64,000 nt of DNA from Caballeronia cordobensis (GCF_001544575.2 NZ_FCNY02000006.1:124001-188000), one strand, 5' to 3'; shown: positions 35,233-44,692, numbered from the stretch's first letter. Notes: generated from the sequence alone by a model not told the origin. Numbers and translations are program-made.

Positions 35233-38200
35233 CTACCTCCCCCCCGCCAAATTCAAAGCATTAATCAAAGCAAGCGGATCAAAAGGCTTCCTCAACTGCA
35301 CAGCTTTCGGCAAAGCCTTCCGTTGATCCTCGCTGAGCGCGAGCTCATAACCCGTCACGAACACGACCCCCAACCCCGGCGTCTCGCGACAAGCGGCAAT
35401 GGCCAACTCGACCCCCGATTGCCCCGCAAGATCGACATCAGTCAGCAGCAAGTCATACCGCTGCTCGCGCAACAAGCCGATAGCTTCATCGAAACCCCCA
35501 GCATCCACGAGATCGAGCCCAAACGTGCGCAACAATTCCGCAGTGCTCGCACGCACAAGCTCGTTGTCTTCCACAAACAGCACACGCATGCGCGAAAGCG
35601 CATCATCCTGCGCGACGTCGGGCACGCTCGCATCGACCGCCACCGGAACGCGTTGCCCCAACACGAGCCTGACCTTGCGCGCCAGCGCCTCATGCGTATA
35701 AGGCTTGCTCAACAGATCGATGCCTTCGTCGAGCCGCCCCGCATGCACGATCGCGTTATCGGTATAACCCGATGTGAACAGCACCGCGATACCCGGCACC
35801 CGCTCGCGCGCCTTCCGCGCAAGCTCCGTGCTGCGTAACGGTCCGGGCATCACGACATCGGTGAAAAGCAGATCGACCGGCACGCCGCTCTCGACGATCG
35901 CCAGCGCGCTTTGCGCATCTTTCGCGCGCAGCACGCGATAGCCGAGATCGGCGAGCAGCTCGACGACCGTCGCGCGTACTTCCTCATCGTCCTCGACGAC
36001 GAGAATGGTCTCGCTGCCGCCCTTCGCCGGACCGGCATCGATGTTCGTTTCCAGATCCTCTTCCGCACGCGCGCGCGGCAGATAGACGCGCACCGTCGTG
36101 CCGTGTCCCTGTTCGCTATACACCTTTACATGCCCGCCCGATTGCTTGACGAAGCCGTACACCATCGAGAGGCCGAGGCCCGTGCCCTGGCCCTCGCGCT
36201 TGGTCGTGAAGAACGGCTCGAACGCGCGCTCCTGCACTTCGGGCGACATGCCCGAGCCCGTGTCGGTCACGGCGACCATCACGTACTGACCCGGCGAGAC
36301 ATCGGCGTTGCGCATCGCGTAGGCTTCGTCGAGCGATGCATTGCCCGCTTCAATAGTGAGCTTGCCGTGACCGGTCATCGCGTCGCGCGCATTGATCGCG
36401 AGATTGAGCAGCGCGTTCTCGACCTGAAACGGATCGACGAGCGTATTCCACAAGCCGCCCGACACCACCGTTTCGATCTCGATGCCATCGCCGAGCGCGC
36501 GGCGGAACATGTCGTCGAGGCCGCGCACGAAGCGCCCCAGATTGACCACCTTCGGCGCGAGCGGCTGACGCCGCCCGAATGCGAGCAGTTGCGAAGCGAG
36601 ATTCGCTCCGCGTGCGACGCCTGCGAGCGCGCTCTTCACGCGCTGTTCGGGCTTGTCCTGTCCGGCGACGTCCTTCGCGAGCAATTGCAGATTGCCGCCG
36701 ATGACCTGCAGCAGATTGTTGAAGTCATGCGCGACGCCGCCCGTCAGCTTGCCGATCGCTTCCATCTTCTGCGCCATGCGCAACGCTTCTTCCGCGTGAT
36801 GCAGCGCGTCGGCAGTTTCGTGGTCAGCGGTGACATCGCGGCCCACGCCGTGGATGCGCCGCGTGCGCGGATCGAGCGACACCGTCCACGCGATCCAGCG
36901 CCAGCCGCCCGCGGCGCGGGAGAGCCGGCATTCGTAGCGCACAGGAAGGCCGCTCACGCGCAGCTTGTCGAGCGCGGCGGCCGCGGCGCGCGCATCGTCG
37001 GGATGCACGAGGTCCATCACCGTATGCGAATGCAGGCGCTGAAAATCGAGGCCGAGCAGATTCGTCCATGAAGGGCTCACGCGCAACAGTGCACCCTCGA
37101 AGCTCGCAACGTAGAAGAGGTCTTCGCTCAACTCCCACAGACGGTCGCGGTCCGCGACGGCATCGGCCACGCGGCGTTCCAGCGTTTCGTTCAGATCGCG
37201 CAGCGCGTCCTGCGCCTTCGTGCGTTCGGCGATCTCGCTCTGCGCGGCCTGAAAGAGACGCGCGTTGTCGATGGCGATCGCCGCCTGCGATGCGATGCCC
37301 GTCACGATGCGCTCCGCGCGCTCGTTGAAGACCGCCGGCTCCGGATGCCCGAAGAACAGCCCGCCGAGCACCTCGCCGGTACGCGAAACCACGGGCGCGG
37401 CGAGATAGCTGCACACGGCGAGATGGCCCTTCGGCATGCCGTGATGCGGTGAGTTGTGACCGTAGCGCGGATCTTTCGTGATGTCGTCCGAGCGCACGAT
37501 GCCGACACCTTCGAACGTCGGCCCGAACACGGCGGTGTTGCGCGGCATCGGAAACTTCGAGAACGTGTCCTTCGGCACGCCCGACAGCGTGTAAAGCGTG
37601 TAGCGGCCGCCCTTGTCGTCGAGCACGTTGTAGAAGAACGAGCCGAATGCGGCGCCTGTCAGTTCGGTCGCGGCATCGACGACGACCTGCACCGCGCGGC
37701 TCAGTTCGAGCTCGCCCGCGACCGTCGTGCCGACGCGATTGAGAATCTCCAGCGTGCGCGATTCGTCGCGCAGCTTCTGTTCCGTCGCGTGACGCAAGCG
37801 CGCGAGCCGCAGATTGCTCGCCACGCGCGCCAGCAGCTCGCGCCCGGAAAACGGCTTGGTCAGATAATCGTCCGCGCCGGCTTCGAGGCCGCCCACGCGC
37901 GCTTCCTCGCCCGCGCGCGCCGAGAGCAGCACGACCGGCGTCTCGCGCAGCACCTCGTCTTCGCGCAGCGCGGCGAGCAGCCCGAAGCCATCGAGGCGCG
38001 GCATCATCACGTCGGAGACGATCACTTCCGGGCGCACTTCACGCGCCATCGCGAGGGCGGCTTCGCCATCGGCGGCGACGCTCACGTCGTGACCCACCGC
38101 GGCGAGCATGCGCCGCATGTAGTCGCGCAGATCGGCGTTGTCATCGACGATCAGCACGCGGCCGGGCGTCGCGCCGGGCGGCGCGGGCTCGTCGGCGGCG

Positions 38201-40086
38201 CTCACGCCGAGCGACGCGTCGTCCTCGCTCTCGAGGTCGGACGGCGCGCGCGCATCGGGCATCCAGCGCATGGCGGCATCGACATATGAGCGCGCGCGCA
38301 CGCTCGCCTCAGCGTGCGGCGCGCCGTGTTCCGCGCTGGCGAGCCCGGCCGGCGCGGGCAGCGCGATCGTGAAGCACGCGCCGTCGCCGAGCGTGCTTTG
38401 CACGCGGATCGAGCCGCCGTGCAGCTTCACGAGTTCCTGCACCATCGCGAGGCCGATGCCGCTGCCTTCGACCGAACGTCCCGCCGCGCCCGCGACGCGG
38501 TGAAAGCGCTCGAACACGCGCGAGAGTTCGTCTTCAGGAATGCCGATGCCGGTATCGCGCACGCACAGCTCGATGCCATCGGCGTTCGCGCGCAACGCAA
38601 TGCGGATCGCGCCATCGAACGTGAATTTGAACGCGTTCGACAGCAGGTTCATGACAATCTTTTCCCACATGTCGCGGTCGATGTCCGCGATCACGGGTGT
38701 CGGCGGAACGTCGATCTCGAGACGCAGGCCAGCCGTTTCGATCGCCGAGCGAAAGAGCGACGCGAGCTCGGCGGTGAACACGGCGAGATCGGTCGGCTGG
38801 CGATGCATCTCGATGCGCCCCGCCTCGATGCGCGAAAAGTCGAGCAGCGCGTTCACGAGCTTGAGCAGCCGCAAGCCGTTGCGATGCATGATCTCGACGA
38901 TGCGCACATCCTCGCGGCCGATGCGCTCGGGGCTCGCCAGCAGTTCTTCCAGCGGACCGAGCATCAGCGTGAGCGGCGTCCTGAACTCGTGACTGATGTT
39001 GGAGAAGAACGTGGTTTTCGCGCGGTCGATTTCGGCGAGCGCTTCGGCGCGGCGGCGCTCTTCATCGTAGGCGTGGGCGTAGCCGATCGCCGCGCCGATC
39101 TGGCTCGCGACCAGATTCATGAAAGCGCGATAGCTTTCGTCGAAGAGCCGGTGCGGATTGAGCGCCGCGATCAGCACGCCGGCGCGGCCCGTCTCGCCCG
39201 ACGGCGCGATGGGCAGCAGAATCGCGCTGTTCGGCGGCGTGCGCCATGCGCCTGCCGGCAGCGGTGCGCTCACGCGCGGGTCGAGGTCGGTGACGAGGCG
39301 CGCTTCGTTGTCGCGCAGCACGTCGGCGACAGGCCACGGATGCGCATGCGCCGCATCCAGTACCGGCGGCGCGGCCGGATGTCCCGCTTCGATGCCGCAG
39401 CGGCCGACGAGCGTCGCCGTCGCACCGCCTGGCTCGGCGGCGTAGAGCAGGGCGAAGGGCATGTCGCGCGACGCGCCTTCGAGCGCCTGCATCGACAGCT
39501 CGCACGCCTCGCGCCAGTTGCGGGCATCCGTTGCCGACGCTGCGAGCTCGCGCAGCACGTTCAACTGCCGTTCGCCGAGCACGCGCTGGGTATCGTCGCT
39601 GTTCGCGCAGATGATGCCGCCCGCGCCGCCGCGGTCATCGGGAATCGGGCTGTAGGAGAACGTGTAGTACGTTTCCTCCGGAAAGCCGTTGCGCTCCATG
39701 ATGAGGAGCTTTTGCTCGACATAAGTGCCTTCGATGCCCGTGAGCGCGGTGTCCAGCAGCGGGCCGATCTCGCTCCAGATTTCGCGCCACACGGCGGACG
39801 TCGGCTGGCCGAGCGCCTGTGGATGCTTGCCGCCGATGATCGACTTGTACGCGTCGTTATAGAAGAACAGCAGGTCGGGGCCCCAGCCGACCCAGATCGG
39901 CTGGCGCGACGTCAGCATGATCCGGATGGCTGTCTTCAGACTTTGCGGCCAGTGCGCGGGCGTGCCGAGCGACGTTTGCGTCCAGTCGAAACCACGGATG
40001 AGCGCGCCCATTTCGCCGCCGCCCAGCAGGAAGCTCGGGTCGAGCCCGCTCATCCTCGTATCCGCGATCAGATTGTCAGCTTTCAT
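35233..40086 (-). CDS. Giant hybrid sensor kinase: PAS-GAF-HisKA-HATPase-REC-GAF-PAS-HisKA-HATPase-REC-REC
   Basis: 1617 aa, no membrane segments seen, so soluble. Domains by approximate residue: PAS (40-190), GAF-like (195-350), kinase 1 with phospho-His in SNISHEFRTPLTLML (365) and ATPase to 600, receiver 1 VLIVDDN...DVMMPRLDG (642-760), GAF (775-930), PAS (975-1090), kinase 2 with AHDFNNLLQVIGGN (1112) and ATPase to 1330, receiver 2 ILVVEDDEE...DVVMPGPL (1360-1475), receiver 3 VLFVEDNEL...DVDLAGQSG (1500-1615). Receiver Asp residues are all present. ATG 40086 follows AGGAGATCAAG. Two kinase cores of different HisKA classes with three receivers in one chain point to an internal phosphorelay. 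The DNA-binding output partner is not in the window. Confidence 0.93.
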   Translation of the reverse strand: MKADNLIADTRMSGLDPSFLLGGGEMGALIRGFDWTQTSLGTPAHWPQSLKTAIRIMLTSRQPIWVGWGPDLLFFYNDAYKSIIGGKHPQALGQPTSAVWREIWSEIGPLLDTALTGIEGTYVEQKLLIMERNGFPEETYYTFSYSPIPDDRGGAGGIICANSDDTQRVLGERQLNVLRELAASATDARNWREACELSMQALEGASRDMPFALLYAAEPGGATATLVGRCGIEAGHPAAPPVLDAAHAHPWPVADVLRDNEARLVTDLDPRVSAPLPAGAWRTPPNSAILLPIAPSGETGRAGVLIAALNPHRLFDESYRAFMNLVASQIGAAIGYAHAYDEERRRAEALAEIDRAKTTFFSNISHEFRTPLTLMLGPLEELLASPERIGREDVRIVEIMHRNGLRLLKLVNALLDFSRIEAGRIEMHRQPTDLAVFTAELASLFRSAIETAGLRLEIDVPPTPVIADIDRDMWEKIVMNLLSNAFKFTFDGAIRIALRANADGIELCVRDTGIGIPEDELSRVFERFHRVAGAAGRSVEGSGIGLAMVQELVKLHGGSIRVQSTLGDGACFTIALPAPAGLASAEHGAPHAEASVRARSYVDAAMRWMPDARAPSDLESEDDASLGVSAADEPAPPGATPGRVLIVDDNADLRDYMRRMLAAVGHDVSVAADGEAALAMAREVRPEVIVSDVMMPRLDGFGLLAALREDEVLRETPVVLLSARAGEEARVGGLEAGADDYLTKPFSGRELLARVASNLRLARLRHATEQKLRDESRTLEILNRVGTTVAGELELSRAVQVVVDAATELTGAAFGSFFYNVLDDKGGRYTLYTLSGVPKDTFSKFPMPRNTAVFGPTFEGVGIVRSDDITKDPRYGHNSPHHGMPKGHLAVCSYLAAPVVSRTGEVLGGLFFGHPEPAVFNERAERIVTGIASQAAIAIDNARLFQAAQSEIAERTKAQDALRDLNETLERRVADAVADRDRLWELSEDLFYVASFEGALLRVSPSWTNLLGLDFQRLHSHTVMDLVHPDDARAAAAALDKLRVSGLPVRYECRLSRAAGGWRWIAWTVSLDPRTRRIHGVGRDVTADHETADALHHAEEALRMAQKMEAIGKLTGGVAHDFNNLLQVIGGNLQLLAKDVAGQDKPEQRVKSALAGVARGANLASQLLAFGRRQPLAPKVVNLGRFVRGLDDMFRRALGDGIEIETVVSGGLWNTLVDPFQVENALLNLAINARDAMTGHGKLTIEAGNASLDEAYAMRNADVSPGQYVMVAVTDTGSGMSPEVQERAFEPFFTTKREGQGTGLGLSMVYGFVKQSGGHVKVYSEQGHGTTVRVYLPRARAEEDLETNIDAGPAKGGSETILVVEDDEEVRATVVELLADLGYRVLRAKDAQSALAIVESGVPVDLLFTDVVMPGPLRSTELARKARERVPGIAVLFTSGYTDNAIVHAGRLDEGIDLLSKPYTHEALARKVRLVLGQRVPVAVDASVPDVAQDDALSRMRVLFVEDNELVRASTAELLRTFGLDLVDAGGFDEAIGLLREQRYDLLLTDVDLAGQSGVELAIAACRETPGLGVVFVTGYELALSEDQRKALPKAVQLRKPFDPLALINALNLAGGR

Positions 40087-40344
40087 CGACGCTTGATCTC
40101 CTCGCCCTGTCTCTCGATGGGGCGGCGCTCCGGCGCGCAACGGCGCCCATGTTGGGTTCGAATCGATCTCGCGGCGCGCCCCTGTTGCGGCGGGCGAAAC
40201 GATTCTCGGATTCTCGCACGGAAAACGCTTGCGTTCGCGCAGGCCTTGCGCGGCAGGCCCGTGTCTAAAGGCGCTGCGGGACGCCCGGCGACAAAGAAAT
40301 CGATGCGGCGAATCGCGCAGGGATCACTAGCAATTTGCCGACCT

Positions 40345-40360
40345 GATCCGCTAGCGGATC
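40345..40360. repeat. 16-bp perfect palindrome in the kinase/TPR intergenic region
   Basis: GATCCGCTAGCGGATC is fully self-complementary. It lies in the 522-nt gap between the divergently transcribed kinase (start 40086) and TPR (start 40609) genes and could be an operator. The rest of 40087-40608 shows no gene or other element I can support; GGGGAGCTAAGACATTTTCTG near 40475 may be promoter sequence. Confidence 0.4.
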
Positions 40361-40608
40361 GGGCGGTCTGGCTGCGTTCCATGTGCCAATTCGAAAATGT
40401 CTGTTACGGAATTCATGCACGAGACGGCGGAAAGGCCGTGAGACAAGGTTTTGCTTAATGTGCCTCGCCCGGGGAGCTAAGACATTTTCTGAACGTTCCT
40501 ATCGTTGCGCGCCGCCTCCTTACCTAGACTGGCTTTCGCGGTGAAAGCCCTGTGCCGATGGCGCGGCGTTCGCCATTCATATCCATCCTTTGCTTGCACG
40601 AGAGTCAC

Positions 40609-41535
40609 ATGAATCAAACGAATAGCCGTCCCGAAATGAGTCTGGAACAGGCGGAACAAGCACTGCGTCAAGATCTGGCCGAGCAGCCGGATTCGGCGGC
40701 GGCGCATAACAACCTGGGACTCGTGTTGCGGCAACTCGGCCGGCTCGCCGAGGCTGAAACCTTCTTGCAGCGCGCGCTGCAACTTGCGCCGGACGCGGCG
40801 CTGATCCATGCAAATCACGCGCTCGTATTGATGAGCTTGCAACGCGGCGCCGAGGCCGAGGCGGAGGCGACCCACGCCCTGAAGCTTGCTCCGGACGACG
40901 TGTCCGTCAAATATATATTCGGCGGCGTTCTGAATTTGCGGGGCCGCCTGAACGAAGCAGCGGATGTGTACGGCCAGGTCATCGCGAGCGAACCGGCGTT
41001 CATCGACGCGCATCTGGCGCTCGGCGATACGCTGCGCAAGCAGGGCAAACTTGCCGAGGCCGAAGCCGCGTTCCGCCGCAGCGTCGAATTGAGTCCCCAG
41101 CGAATCGACGGCCATCTCGGGCTCGGGGACGTGCACTGTGCCGCCGGCAAGCTCGCGGACGCCGACGCCGCCTTCGAACTCGCTCTCGCGATGCGACCCG
41201 CTTCTGCCGAGGCGCATTGCGGCCTGGGTAACGTCGCGCACCGTCGTATGGATCTTGCGGGAGCCGAGGCGCAGTTCAGGCAGGCCTTGTCGATGCGGCC
41301 CGTTTTCTTCGAAGCGAGCCGCGGCCTCGGCCTCGCGCTGATCGATCTCGGACATTTCATCGAGGCGGAAGCCGCGCTTCGGAACGCCTTGTCGATTCAG
41401 CCCGGCGATGCTGTCGCAAGCAATGCGCTGAACTTCGTGCTGGCGAGACAGATCGACACCAACAAGCAGGTGCTTTACGCGAGCGGCCATCCCAAGCTGA
41501 ATCCGGTCGCAAAGGATGCCAGCCAGCGGGCATAA
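40609..41535 (+). CDS. TPR-repeat protein
   Basis: 308 aa made of about seven consecutive 34-residue tetratricopeptide repeats from residue 25 to 265 (for example AAAHNNLGLVLRQLGRLAEA and FIDAHLALGDTLRKQGKLAE), followed by a short basic tail. No signal peptide or membrane helix from ATG 40609, so a cytoplasmic protein-binding scaffold is inferred; no enzymatic domain is attached. In-frame sequence upstream (from 40552) lacks a ribosome site. Divergent from the hybrid kinase; partner unknown. Confidence 0.88.
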   Translation: MNQTNSRPEMSLEQAEQALRQDLAEQPDSAAAHNNLGLVLRQLGRLAEAETFLQRALQLAPDAALIHANHALVLMSLQRGAEAEAEATHALKLAPDDVSVKYIFGGVLNLRGRLNEAADVYGQVIASEPAFIDAHLALGDTLRKQGKLAEAEAAFRRSVELSPQRIDGHLGLGDVHCAAGKLADADAAFELALAMRPASAEAHCGLGNVAHRRMDLAGAEAQFRQALSMRPVFFEASRGLGLALIDLGHFIEAEAALRNALSIQPGDAVASNALNFVLARQIDTNKQVLYASGHPKLNPVAKDASQRA

Positions 41536-41745
41536 GCCATCCAGCGGTTCACGGCGAGCCACGCCGCGGCATCACGCCGCGACATGGCTCGCCGGCTTCA
41601 TTTCTCTCTTCCCCCTGTCTATTGGTCGCCGCCGCCCATGGCGCGGAACGCAGTTTGCTGGACGTGTCGCTGAACGCAGACGCGTCGCATCGACGAGATG
41701 CGACCGTTCTCGCCATCACTTTTGCCGACCCGTCCCAAGCGAAAC

Positions 41746-42012
41746 ATGTCCAGACCGATGCCCAGAACCACACCGACATCCGAAGCCGGGACCCACGAAG
41801 GCTTCGACATCTACGCGTCCTACGTAGTGAACGCGACGGGCATGCACATCGGCACCCTGAAAGTCGTGAGAAAGCGCGACAAGCGCGTGCTCTATCCATT
41901 CGACGGCTGCGAGACCATCGGCCCGTTCGAGTCGAGCGACGATGCGCGGCGCGCGGCCGAGGCGCTTGGCGGGCGTATCGTCGCGGCGGACGTCGCCAAT
42001 CCCGAGCCGTGA
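41746..42012 (+). CDS. Small conserved-looking hypothetical protein (88 aa)
   Basis: 88 aa: after a Thr/Pro-rich start it reads THEGFDIYASYVVNATGMHI, GTLKVVRKRDKRVLYPFDGC and ETIGPFESSDDARRAAEALG. The alternating strand pattern followed by an amphipathic helix suggests a small alpha/beta domain. I recall similar short proteins in Burkholderiales annotated as a DUF but cannot name it reliably. The ribosome site is weak, so the start (ATG 41746 or ATG 41758) is uncertain. Confidence 0.65.
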   Translation: MSRPMPRTTPTSEAGTHEGFDIYASYVVNATGMHIGTLKVVRKRDKRVLYPFDGCETIGPFESSDDARRAAEALGGRIVAADVANPEP

Positions 42013-42225
42013 TCGCCGTCTGGCGGGGCGCTGAATGTCCTATGACACGCGCTCGCGTTGCTCGGCGGGCGGCGAGAATCGGCCGGGCTTCGGGGAAAAC
42101 CCCAGCGCGCTAATCGTCCTAGGACATGCCGGGCGGGCGGCATGCGTCTGTATCTTGACCTCAAGGCGGTGCGATGCGCGAATTCGAGCGCGGCACCGGG
42201 TCACTGACGCATCCGGAAAACGACT

Positions 42226-43647
42226 ATGAGTTACGTGCAACCCACCACGAGGCAGGACGCGCAGGCATCGTCCGGCGATGCCCACGCGCGCGGCCCGATC
42301 CGACGCGCGATGGCGGCATCGGCCATCGGCAACGCGACCGAGTGGTTCGACTACGGTATTTACAGCTACGGCCTCACCTACATCTCGGCCGCGCTCTTTC
42401 CCGGCAGCACCGCGCAGGCGACGCTCTTCGCGCTCGCGACCTTCGCGATTTCCTTTCTCGTGCGGCCGCTCGGCGGACTGTTCTGGGGACCGCTCGGCGA
42501 CCGGCTCGGCCGCAAGCATGTGCTCGCGCTGACCATTCTCATCATGTCGATGGCGACGCTCGTCGTCGGCCTGCTGCCTTCGTATGCGAGCATCGGTATA
42601 TGGGCGCCCGTGGCGCTGATCGCCTTGCGCATGATCCAGGGCTTCTCGACGGGTGGCGAGTACGGCGGCGCGGCGACCTTCATGGCCGAGTACGCGCCCG
42701 ATCACAAACGCGGCTTTTGCGGCAGCTTCCTCGAATTCGGCACGCTCGCGGGCTTCTCGCTCGGCGCGTTCCTGATGCTCGGCTGCTCGGTCCTGCTCGG
42801 CAACGACGCGATGCACGCATGGGGCTGGCGCCTGCCGTTTCTCGTCGCGGCGCCGCTCGGTCTGATCGGCCTGTATCTGCGCTCGAAGATGGAAGACACG
42901 CCGGTGTTCCGCGAATGCGCCGAAGCGGCGGAGCGCGAGCAGCACAAGGGCGTGCCGCTGCGCGAACTGTTCTCGCAGTACTGGAAGCCATTGCTGCAAC
43001 TCGGCGGCCTCGTCGTGGCGCTCAACGTCGTGAACTATGTGTTGCTCGCCTATATGCCGACCTTCATGAAGAAGGAGCTCGGCATGAGCGACAATCTTTC
43101 GCTGCTGCTGCCCTTGATCGGCATGTTGTCGATGATGGTGCTGCTGCCGTTCGCGGGCGCGCTGTCGGATCGCATCGGGCGCAAGAAGGTGTGGTGGCTG
43201 TCGCTGGTCGGCCTCTTCGTCGCCGCGGTGCCGATGTTCACGCTGATGTCGCATGGCATCGCGGGGGCGCTGATCGGACTCGCCGTGCTGGGTCTGCTCT
43301 ACGTGCCGCAACTGGCGAGCATCTCGGCGATGTTCCCCGCGATGTTCCCGACGCAGGCGCGTTATGCGGGCATGGCGATCGCCTATAACGTGTCGACGTC
43401 GATCTTCGGCGGCACCGCGCCGATGGTCACCGACTGGCTGATCGGCCGCACGGGCAGCACGCTGGTGCCGGCGTATTACATGATGGCCGCGTGCGCGGTG
43501 GGCGCGGTGGCCTTGGTGTTCGTCACCGAGACGGTGGGGTGCTCGCTGCGTGGGCGGCAGACGCCGGGGGCGAAGAAGGCTGGGATGGCGCGTCACGCTT
43601 CCGAGGGTGCGGTGCATGAGGGGATGACGGAGCATCGGCACGCCTGA
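42226..43647 (+). CDS. MFS transporter, ProP-like (MHS family)
   Basis: 473 aa, about 12 helices. ASAIGNATEWFDYGIYSYGL is the MHS entry motif; GDRLGRKHVLALTI and SDRIGRKKVWWLSL are the loop 2-3 and 8-9 motifs; GFSTGGEYGGAATFMAEYAP is the glycine-betaine/proline transporter element. A proton-driven importer of betaine, proline or a carboxylate is likely. The C-terminal about 30 residues (GRQTPGAKKAGMARHASEGA...) are a hydrophilic tail without the coiled coil of osmosensing ProP. An 8-bp inverted repeat ATGTCCTA (42035-42042) / TAGGACAT (42120-42127) lies upstream and may be regulatory. Confidence 0.9.
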   Translation: MSYVQPTTRQDAQASSGDAHARGPIRRAMAASAIGNATEWFDYGIYSYGLTYISAALFPGSTAQATLFALATFAISFLVRPLGGLFWGPLGDRLGRKHVLALTILIMSMATLVVGLLPSYASIGIWAPVALIALRMIQGFSTGGEYGGAATFMAEYAPDHKRGFCGSFLEFGTLAGFSLGAFLMLGCSVLLGNDAMHAWGWRLPFLVAAPLGLIGLYLRSKMEDTPVFRECAEAAEREQHKGVPLRELFSQYWKPLLQLGGLVVALNVVNYVLLAYMPTFMKKELGMSDNLSLLLPLIGMLSMMVLLPFAGALSDRIGRKKVWWLSLVGLFVAAVPMFTLMSHGIAGALIGLAVLGLLYVPQLASISAMFPAMFPTQARYAGMAIAYNVSTSIFGGTAPMVTDWLIGRTGSTLVPAYYMMAACAVGAVALVFVTETVGCSLRGRQTPGAKKAGMARHASEGAVHEGMTEHRHA

Positions 43648-43668
43648 TTCTTCTGGCGTCGAATGAAC

Positions 43669-43698
43669 AATGGCCCGGCGTGTGTGCGCCGGGCCATT
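43669..43698 (+). terminator. 12-bp hairpin after the ProP-like gene
   Basis: AATGGCCCGGCG-TGTGTG-CGCCGGGCCATT is a perfect 12-bp stem 22 nt beyond the stop codon. No U tract follows, so either a weak terminator or an mRNA 3'-end stabiliser. Confidence 0.65.
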
Positions 43699-43768
43699 GG
43701 CGACCCGCACCAGGTAACGAATCGCGAGCGGCGACGACGCGCGCCCGCGACGCAAAAGCCTCGTTACA

Positions 43769-44080
43769 TCACTGACCGAAGAAAATGTCGCAACGCGGCT
43801 TGTCGCTGCAGCCGCCCTGACCGCGGCCGCCCGCGGAAGCGCTCATGCCTGCCGACATGCCGCCGTATGCGGTCTCGTCGGTTTGCGCCGCGGGCATCGC
43901 GGCAGTCTGCTGCTGATCGGGCGTGGCCTGCGCCATGACCATCGGGCGCATCGTCTGAATCAGTTGTTGTTGCGCCTCCGTCATGCCCTGAGCCCGCGCC
44001 GCGCCGATAGTGGCGACGCTGGTCGCGAGCGCGCAAGCGGCCATCATCGCGAAAAATTTCGGATTGAGTTTCGCCTTCAT
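43769..44080 (-). CDS. Small secreted protein of unknown function (103 aa)
   Basis: A Sec signal (MKAKLNPKFFAMMAACALAT ... GAARAQ-G, cleavage near residue 31) precedes a Gln/Met/Ala-rich mature part, a Gly/Ser stretch and the ending GGCSDKPRCDIFFGQ with the only two mature cysteines, which could form one disulfide. No family recognised. Monocistronic. The 44081-44295 region upstream shows no gene. Confidence 0.65.
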   Translation of the reverse strand: MKAKLNPKFFAMMAACALATSVATIGAARAQGMTEAQQQLIQTMRPMVMAQATPDQQQTAAMPAAQTDETAYGGMSAGMSASAGGRGQGGCSDKPRCDIFFGQ

Positions 44081-44295
44081 GTTCCAGCTCCTTGAAACGA
44101 ACGCACAAGCAGCCGGGAACGCAATTCTCGGACTCCTTGCAGCCTGGTCGATAAACAGGATCGAGCGCTGAAAACGGCAATGCAGCCGCGTCTGAACGAC
44201 GAAAGCGCTCAGGAGCCAAGTTACGGCGATGCGAGCGAGCAGGAAATCCCTATTCCGCAGGGATGCATTGGAGGGGTAAGCCGACAGACGACGTT

Positions 44296-44332
44296 AAAAA
44301 CGCGCTCGGGTTCGTTGCGAAACCCGAGCGCG
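44296..44332 (-). terminator. Strong rho-independent terminator of the glycine-rich protein gene
   Basis: CGCGCTCGGGTT (44301-44312) pairs perfectly with AACCCGAGCGCG (44321-44332); an 8-nt loop. On the minus strand the stem is followed by UUUUU (complement of 44296-44300). It lies 39 nt after the stop at 44372. Confidence 0.9.
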
Positions 44333-44371
44333 AGCAAATTCACAAAACACGCACGGCGCAAGCCGATACGC

Positions 44372-44692
44372 TTAGTACGACTTAGAAGCGCCGCCGCTCG
44401 ATGAGCCCGAGCCGGAACTGCTCGAACCGCTCTTGCTGTTCTTGTGCATCTTGCCGCCTTGCGACGAGTCCATGGTGTTAGCGCCCGATGCGCCCGAGGT
44501 CGAGCCCGTCACGCCGCCGCTGTTCGGCGTGCTCATGCCGGTGCCGCCCTGGCCAGCGCCATTGCCGCCCGCCGTGCCGCCGCCAGCGCCGGCTCCACCC
44601 CCTCCGCCGCCGCCCGCGCCCTGCGCGAACGCCGCGCCCGACAGGCTCAGGATCATGGCCGAAACAAGCAAGCTTCTCTTCGCGTTCTTCAT
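44372..44692 (-). CDS. Secreted glycine/serine-rich low-complexity protein (106 aa)
   Basis: MKNAKRSLLVSAMILSLSGA-AFAQG is a Sec signal (cleavage near residue 24). The mature part is almost entirely Gly, Ala, Ser, Thr and Asn, with blocks GAGGGGGGGAGAGGGTAGGN and a serine-rich end SGSSSSGSGSSSGGASKSY. ATG 44692 follows GGGAGGACACC. No domain is recognised; such proteins are usually envelope or extracellular, intrinsically disordered. It is not assigned to any family. Confidence 0.75.
   Translation of the reverse strand: MKNAKRSLLVSAMILSLSGAAFAQGAGGGGGGGAGAGGGTAGGNGAGQGGTGMSTPNSGGVTGSTSGASGANTMDSSQGGKMHKNSKSGSSSSGSGSSSGGASKSY

Noticed and set aside
38314..40458. 714-codon open frame opposite the hybrid kinase
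   Set aside because: Antisense shadow; the kinase strand has clear domains throughout.
42035..42127. 8-bp inverted repeat upstream of the ProP-like gene as an operator
   Set aside because: The arms are 77 nt apart and short; chance is likely in a region with similar motifs. Mentioned only under the gene.
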